Assembly: GCA_003220265.1 (NCBI GenBank)
Contig: QHRW01000109.1
Location: forward strand, 1 to 64,000
DNA from: Candidatus Rokuibacteriota bacterium
Lineage (GTDB): Bacteria; Methylomirabilota; Methylomirabilia; Rokubacteriales; CSP1-6
DNA: 64,000 bases
Direction: 5' to 3'
Made by a program: the position numbers and the translations under genes. A model generated the notes under the pieces. It did no database searches. It was not told the DNA's origin and saw only the letters and a program-made list of their open reading frames with translations. Positions 59,576 to 64,000 of the stretch are shown here, piece after piece. Numbering within the stretch: position 1 is the stretch's first letter; the number at the start of each line of letters is the position of its first letter.

Positions 59576-61225
59576 ATGTCACCATCACCCCTCGGCGTGC
59601 CGTCGGACGCCGTCGACGTCACGATGCCCCGGCGCGATCTCGTCCTCGGGCTGGCCGTGGCCCTCGCCACGGTTGTCAGCCGCATCCCCTTGCGTGCGCA
59701 CCTCTTGCCGACCTGGGATGCGGTGCAGTTCGCCCTCGCGCTCGAGCGTTATGACGTCGTCGCCCATCGGCCTCATCCCCCCGGCTACATCCTCTACGTC
59801 GCCGCCGCCCGGATCGTCGACGCCTTCGTCGGGGACGCCACCGCGAGTCTGGTGTGGCTGTCCGTCGCGGCCAGTGGCGCCGCCGTCTTCTTCGTGTACC
59901 GGCTGGCCTGGATGATGTACGGGCGGCTCGCCGCCGCGGTGGCGGCGATCGGACTCGCCACGAGCCCGCTGTTCTGGTTCTACGGTGAGGTGGGGCTCCC
60001 CTACGCAGTGGAGGCCGCGCTGACGGCCATGGTGGCGATGCTGGCGTGGCCGGCTCGCTGTGGACGGGCCCGCGCCGTCGTGGTGTCGGCCGTCGGCCTG
60101 GGGCTGGCCGGCGGCGTGCGCCAGTCCCTTCTTCCGCTCTTCTTTCCCCTCTGGGCGACGACGGGCTGGGCCGGAATGAGGCGGCTCGCCCCGCTCATCG
60201 CGGGCGGCGCTCTCATGGCCCTCACCACCGCCGTGTGGCTCGTCCCGATGCTGCACGTGGCGGGCGGACTGCGCGCGTACCTTCGCGCGTCCGCGGAGCT
60301 CTACGATTCCACCGTGCGCGCGACGACCGTGATGGCTCCGGCCGGGGCCTGGCTCGGCAACGCGCGGGCGCTGGCGGAGGCGGCCGTCCTCGGCCTGGGG
60401 CTGCTGGTGCCGGTGGTCGTCTGGGCCGCGGCTCGCGCCGTACGCTCGGGATTCCGATCGCGGGAATGGTTCCTCCTCGCATGGTCGCTGCCCGCACTGG
60501 TCGTCTATCTATGGCTTCACTTCGGCCAGTACGGGTATCTCCTCGCCGTCCTGCCCGCCCTCTACATCTTGATCGCGCCGGTCCTCGCCGGTGCCCTGGC
60601 CGCGCCGCGAATCGGCCGTCGCGGCCGTGTCGTCGCGGGGCTCGTGCTCGGCGGCATCGCGCTCGCGCACGTGGCGTTCGTGACCGGCGCCGGGCCCGCG
60701 CGCGTGCCCGAGGTCGCAGCCGGCGCGCCCTGGCTCGAGCGACAGCTCGCCGACCTCACCGCGAGGTATCGCTACCGGCTGTGGCCCCACACGGTGCGCG
60801 GCCTGCGCGAAGGCGAAGCGGTGATTGCCGCCTACACGGAGGCAATTCGGCGCCACTTCGCCCCCGCTGATACCGTGATCGTGGTGGAGCTGGGGAATTC
60901 CCGCTCCTATCCCTGGTTCCGCCACGCCACGTACTACCTGAGAGAATTTCGAACCTGCCACCTGCGACTCTCGCCCTGGACCCCGGGCTATCTCGACTCG
61001 GCACGGCTCACCTCGATGGCCGCATGGCCGGACGATCGAATCGTCCTCGAGCCCGGTGTGCGACACCTCGTGTGGATGGTCGACTTCTGGAACCCGACGA
61101 TCCCGCGCCCACCGGGTCTGCGCGAGCTGCCGCTGGCGCACGGGCGCTGGCTCTACGTGCTCGATCTCGACGGACGACCGGCGGAGCACGCGGGATATCA
61201 CTTCGTCCGTGCGTCGCGCTCATGA
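59576..61225 (+). CDS. Polytopic glycosyltransferase-like membrane protein (DUF2723/GT39-like)
   Basis: Up to 549 residues, with about ten helices then a soluble C-terminal part of roughly 150 residues. TWDAVQFALALERYDV and HRPHPPGYILY in the first loops resemble the acidic and HPPGYP-like motifs of GT-C and DUF2723 enzymes, which use polyprenyl-linked sugars on the periplasmic side. Either ATG 59576 or 59624 (MPRRDLVLGL) may be the start. Its stop overlaps the ATG of the following gene, pairing it with the spermidine-synthase-like protein. Confidence 0.72.
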   Translation: MSPSPLGVPSDAVDVTMPRRDLVLGLAVALATVVSRIPLRAHLLPTWDAVQFALALERYDVVAHRPHPPGYILYVAAARIVDAFVGDATASLVWLSVAASGAAVFFVYRLAWMMYGRLAAAVAAIGLATSPLFWFYGEVGLPYAVEAALTAMVAMLAWPARCGRARAVVVSAVGLGLAGGVRQSLLPLFFPLWATTGWAGMRRLAPLIAGGALMALTTAVWLVPMLHVAGGLRAYLRASAELYDSTVRATTVMAPAGAWLGNARALAEAAVLGLGLLVPVVVWAAARAVRSGFRSREWFLLAWSLPALVVYLWLHFGQYGYLLAVLPALYILIAPVLAGALAAPRIGRRGRVVAGLVLGGIALAHVAFVTGAGPARVPEVAAGAPWLERQLADLTARYRYRLWPHTVRGLREGEAVIAAYTEAIRRHFAPADTVIVVELGNSRSYPWFRHATYYLREFRTCHLRLSPWTPGYLDSARLTSMAAWPDDRIVLEPGVRHLVWMVDFWNPTIPRPPGLRELPLAHGRWLYVLDLDGRPAEHAGYHFVRASRS

Positions 61226-63663
61226 GCCCGGGCACACGCGGCCGCCGCGCCGCCGTCCTGGCCGGCGTCTTCGCCGTCGCAGCGGCGACACTCATGTACG
61301 AGATCCTGCTCACGCGAATCTTCAGCGTCACGATGTGGTACCACTTCGCGTTCCTGGCCGTCGCGGCTGCGCTGCTCGGCATGACGCTTGGCGCCGTCCT
61401 CGTGCAGGCGCGGCCGCGGACATTCAGCGCCGCCGCCGCGCCGCGACACCTCGCGACGTCCGCGCTGTTCTTCGCCATCGGCGTGCCGGCCACATTCCTT
61501 CTGCACCTGGCCATTCCGGTTGTGCCGACGCTGACGACCGCCGGCTTGCTGTCCGTCCTGATCACCTATGCCTTCATCGCCGTGCCGTTCGTGGCGAGCG
61601 GTGTCTGCATCTGCCTGGCGCTCACGCGGCTGCCTGGCCCGGTGTCCAGCATTTATGCGGCGGACCTGGCGGGGGCCGCCTGCGGCTGTCTCGCGACCGT
61701 GGGCGCGCTCAAGATCGCCGACGCGCCGGCGGCCGTGTTCCTGGTGGCCGCCCTCGCCGCCGCCGGCGCCGGCGCGTTTGCCGTCGCCACCGGCGCGCGA
61801 CGGGCTCTCGCCGCCGCGCTGGTGCTCATCGCGGCCACCCTCGCGCTCGGAGGCACCGCGGCGTCCTGGCTCCGGCTGACGTGGGTGAAAGGCGGGTACG
61901 AGCGCGGTCCGACTCTGTACGAGCGCTGGAACAGCTACTCGCGCATCCGCGTCTCCGGCGATCTCGAGGCCACCTCGCCCCCGTTCGGATGGGGGCTCAG
62001 CCCGACCTACCGGCCGACGCGACACGTCGGGCAGCTCCTCCTCTCGATCGACGCCATCGCCGACACCGTGCTCACGCGCCTGGACGGCTCCCCGGCCGCG
62101 CTGGACTACCTCCGCTACGACGTGACGAACCTCGCCCACTACCTGCGCAGCGACGGCCGCGTGCTGGTCGTGGGCGCCGGCGGCGGCCGCGACGTTCTCT
62201 CGGCGCTGGCCTTCGGCCAGCGTCACGTGGTCGCCGTCGAGGTGAACGAAGCGATCCTCGACGCGCTGAACCACGTGTTCGGCGCGTACACGGGCCACCT
62301 CGACCGCCGGCCGTCGGTGCAGTTCGTCAACGACGAGGCCCGCAGCTACGTGGCGCGGCTGGACCAGCGCTTCGACATCATCCAGGTCTCGTTCATCGAC
62401 ACCTTTGCGGCCAGCGCGGCCGGAGCGTACGTGCTCACCGAGCATTCGCTCTACACCGTGGAGGCCTGGCGGACATTTCTCGATCGCCTCTCGCCGGACG
62501 GCATCCTGACGTTCTCGCGCTGGCACTTCCATCGGTTCCCCGCCGAGATTTGGCGCCTGGTGGCGCTCGGCACCACGTCGCTGCTCGAGTCCGGCGTCTC
62601 CCGGCCCCGCGATCACATGGTGCTCGTCAGGACGGAGCGCGGAGCCGACCCGCGCTATCCCACGACCGTCGGCGTCGGCACGCTGCTCGTCGCGCGGCAG
62701 CCGTTCTCGGACCGCGATCTCGCGGCGGTGCGCGAGCTCGCCACCCGGCTGGGATTCGAGGTGCTCCTCGACCCGCAGGCGATCGCCGATCCCATCCTGG
62801 CCGACCTCGCGTCGCCGGAGAGGCTTGGCGGCGTCGTGGCCCGTTCCGCGCTCGACATCTCCCCGCCGACCGACGACCGGCCATTCTTCTTCCACACGGT
62901 GCCGCTCGGACGAGCGCTCCGCTTCACGGCGACGGACCAGGGCAACGTGTCGTTCAACACGACCGCCGTCCTCGTCCTGGTGGGCGGATTCGCGCTGACG
63001 GCGGGATTGACGATCGCGTGCCTCGCCGGCGTGATCGCCGTCCGCCGGCGCCATCCCGAGCACGGAGCCATCACCGTCGCCGATGCGACCTTCTTCGCCG
63101 CCATCGGGCTCGGGTACATCCTCGTCGAGATCTCCCAGCTCGAACGGCTCACCGTCGTCCTCGGTCACCCGACGCTGGGGCTCGTCGTCGTCCTGTTTGC
63201 CCTGCTCCTCTCGAGCGGGATGGGGAGCTTCGCCGTCGGCCGCTGGCCCACGGGCGGCTCGAGCCTCGCGCGGGCCGCCCCCATCATGGTCACCCCGGCG
63301 GTGCTTGCCGCCTTCGGCGCGCTGACGCCGATCGCGATCCCTTCGCTCTGGACTCTCCCCACGCCGTGGCGCATCACGCTGGCCGTCGCCGCGGTGGCGC
63401 CGATCGGATTCGCGATGGGCATGGTCTTTCCCCGCGGCCTCGAGATGGTGAGATCACGGGCGCCGGCGGCGACGCCATGGCTGTGGGCGGTCAACGGAGT
63501 CGCCTCCGTCCTGGGATCGCTGGCGGCGGTCCTGATCTCGATCTCGGCCGGGATCTCGACCGCGTTCTGGAGCGGCACCGTCGCCTATGTGGCCGCGGCG
63601 GCGGCGGCGCTCTGGATGGGCGAGCGGGTTACTCGCGGGCACCCGCCGCGCGCAGGACGCTGA
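61222..63663 (+). CDS. Membrane-fused spermidine synthase-like protein
   Basis: An 813-residue protein: about seven N-terminal helices (LMYEILLTRIFSVTMWYHF is the family signature), a soluble Rossmann domain with SAM-type motif VLVVGAGGGRDVLSAL and acidic VEVNEAI, and about seven C-terminal helices. The aspartate pair of true spermidine synthases (VDSSDP type) is absent, replaced by VSFIDTF, so aminopropyl transfer is unlikely. Function unknown; the coupling to a GT-C-like membrane protein suggests an envelope glycan or polyamine-linked role. ATG at 61222 overlaps the previous stop (ATGA). Confidence 0.82.
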   Translation: MSPGTRGRRAAVLAGVFAVAAATLMYEILLTRIFSVTMWYHFAFLAVAAALLGMTLGAVLVQARPRTFSAAAAPRHLATSALFFAIGVPATFLLHLAIPVVPTLTTAGLLSVLITYAFIAVPFVASGVCICLALTRLPGPVSSIYAADLAGAACGCLATVGALKIADAPAAVFLVAALAAAGAGAFAVATGARRALAAALVLIAATLALGGTAASWLRLTWVKGGYERGPTLYERWNSYSRIRVSGDLEATSPPFGWGLSPTYRPTRHVGQLLLSIDAIADTVLTRLDGSPAALDYLRYDVTNLAHYLRSDGRVLVVGAGGGRDVLSALAFGQRHVVAVEVNEAILDALNHVFGAYTGHLDRRPSVQFVNDEARSYVARLDQRFDIIQVSFIDTFAASAAGAYVLTEHSLYTVEAWRTFLDRLSPDGILTFSRWHFHRFPAEIWRLVALGTTSLLESGVSRPRDHMVLVRTERGADPRYPTTVGVGTLLVARQPFSDRDLAAVRELATRLGFEVLLDPQAIADPILADLASPERLGGVVARSALDISPPTDDRPFFFHTVPLGRALRFTATDQGNVSFNTTAVLVLVGGFALTAGLTIACLAGVIAVRRRHPEHGAITVADATFFAAIGLGYILVEISQLERLTVVLGHPTLGLVVVLFALLLSSGMGSFAVGRWPTGGSSLARAAPIMVTPAVLAAFGALTPIAIPSLWTLPTPWRITLAVAAVAPIGFAMGMVFPRGLEMVRSRAPAATPWLWAVNGVASVLGSLAAVLISISAGISTAFWSGTVAYVAAAAAALWMGERVTRGHPPRAGR

Positions 63664-64000
63664 TCACCTCCACCCGGCCCTCCTCCATCGCGATCGCGAG
63701 CGCCGTCTTTCCGCGATCGTCGCGGGCGACCACGTCGGCGCCGCGCGCGAGGAGACGCTTCGCGGTCTCGACCTTGCCGTAGGCCGCCGCCCACATCAGC
63801 GCCGTCCCGTTGTTCGCATAGCGGGCATTGACGTCGATGCCGGCGTCGAGCAGCAGCTCCACGCACTCTGCGTTGCCGTTGCCAGCCGCGTAGATCATCG
63901 CCGTCTTCTGCACGCGGTCGACCGGGGCGAGGTCCGCCTGGCGCTCGAGCAGGATCTTCACGATCTCGACGTGGCCGCCGAACGCCGCGCTCATCAGCGG
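63629..64000 (-). CDS. Ankyrin repeat protein, C-terminal part
   Basis: The gene enters from beyond the right edge (frame open to base 64000; PLMSAAFGGHVEIV) so only about 123 residues are visible. They form nearly four ankyrin repeats: GHVEIVKILLERQADL, GNAECVELLLDAGIDVNA, GKVETAKRLLARGADVVA and GKTALAIAMEEGRVEV. Ankyrin repeats mediate protein binding. The 3' end overlaps the spermidine-synthase-like gene by 35 nt on the opposite strand. Confidence 0.85.
   Translation of the reverse strand, partial: PLMSAAFGGHVEIVKILLERQADLAPVDRVQKTAMIYAAGNGNAECVELLLDAGIDVNARYANNGTALMWAAAYGKVETAKRLLARGADVVARDDRGKTALAIAMEEGRVEVISVLRAAGARE

Noticed and set aside
1..64000. CRISPR array or cas genes to accompany the CHAT/sigma operon
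   Set aside because: No direct-repeat-spacer pattern or cas-type gene is visible. The CHAT protein is a lipoprotein, unlike the cytoplasmic type III-E partner.
1..64000. tRNA, rRNA, insertion sequences or prophage genes
   Set aside because: No transposase, integrase, phage structural gene or recognisable tRNA/rRNA sequence was found in the window.

Overview
The window looks like a chromosomal piece of an uncultured, high-GC, Gram-negative soil or subsurface bacterium. The gene set recalls Candidatus Rokubacteria (Methylomirabilota): many luciferase-like (LLM) oxidoreductases, amidohydrolases of both large superfamilies, a thiolase/DUF35 pair, RND pumps, many small lipoproteins, and tandem GC-rich palindromic repeats at gene ends. 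That placement is inference from gene content only. Third codon positions are almost all G or C and genes commonly overlap by 1 or 4 nt (ATGA, GTGA, TGATG), which helps to fix many starts. No rRNA, tRNA, CRISPR array, IS element or prophage was seen.

Layout. 1-2.4 kb: end of an HNH endonuclease gene and a D-aminoacylase-like amidohydrolase that runs into a 100-bp tandem repeat. 2.4-7.4 kb: peroxiredoxin plus a thioredoxin-like partner, facing a minus-strand run of CHASE2 adenylate cyclase, SH3 protein, M48 lipoprotein protease and TrxA. 7.4-12 kb: DoxX, MBL hydrolase, MFS (possible CTG start), a lipoprotein and a family 5 ABC binding protein. 12-22.7 kb: MreB, F420-type oxidoreductase, histidine phosphatase, 2OG-Fe(II) oxygenase, LtaS-like sulfatase, SDR, VOC, methyltransferase, a membrane protein and a lytic transglycosylase. 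22.9-27.7 kb: a tightly overlapping five-gene catabolic-type operon (LLM oxidoreductase, alpha/beta hydrolase, thiolase-like, DUF35, amidohydrolase). 28.8-40.3 kb: two-component system, small periplasmic protein and a complete tripartite RND efflux set with two inner-membrane pumps. 40.4-44.6 kb: DUF4118 kinase with a tiny membrane ORF, a type IV pilin with a good sigma-54 promoter, a PilZ protein, a 29-aa zinc-ribbon peptide and an MFS protein.

44.6-56.8 kb is the most unusual part. It holds two lipoproteins, an in-frame remnant that joins the start of Hen1 to the end of Pnkp (RNA repair), a secreted beta-propeller lipoprotein and two tandem paralogous secreted proteins. Divergent from these is a four-gene overlapping operon: a divergent sigma-like factor, a single-pass TPR membrane protein, an exported M48-TPR protease and a CHAT-domain (caspase-like) lipoprotein with its His/Cys dyad intact. 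I infer a cell-envelope signalling cascade in which exported proteases act on a membrane-bound sigma regulator. It is analogous to, but distinct from, the TPR-CHAT/sigma module of type III-E CRISPR. The shared divergent promoter region carries a GAACCT-N9-AGGTTC dyad.

57-64 kb: acyl-CoA ligase, TauE-like exporter, a polytopic glycosyltransferase-like protein coupled to a membrane-fused spermidine-synthase-like protein, and an ankyrin protein cut by the window edge.

A dispersed two-hairpin repeat occurs at three loci (2180-2381 tandem, 11956-12030 single inverted, 18263-18446 tandem), always at gene 3' ends. Its stems differ in sequence between loci but keep their pairing.
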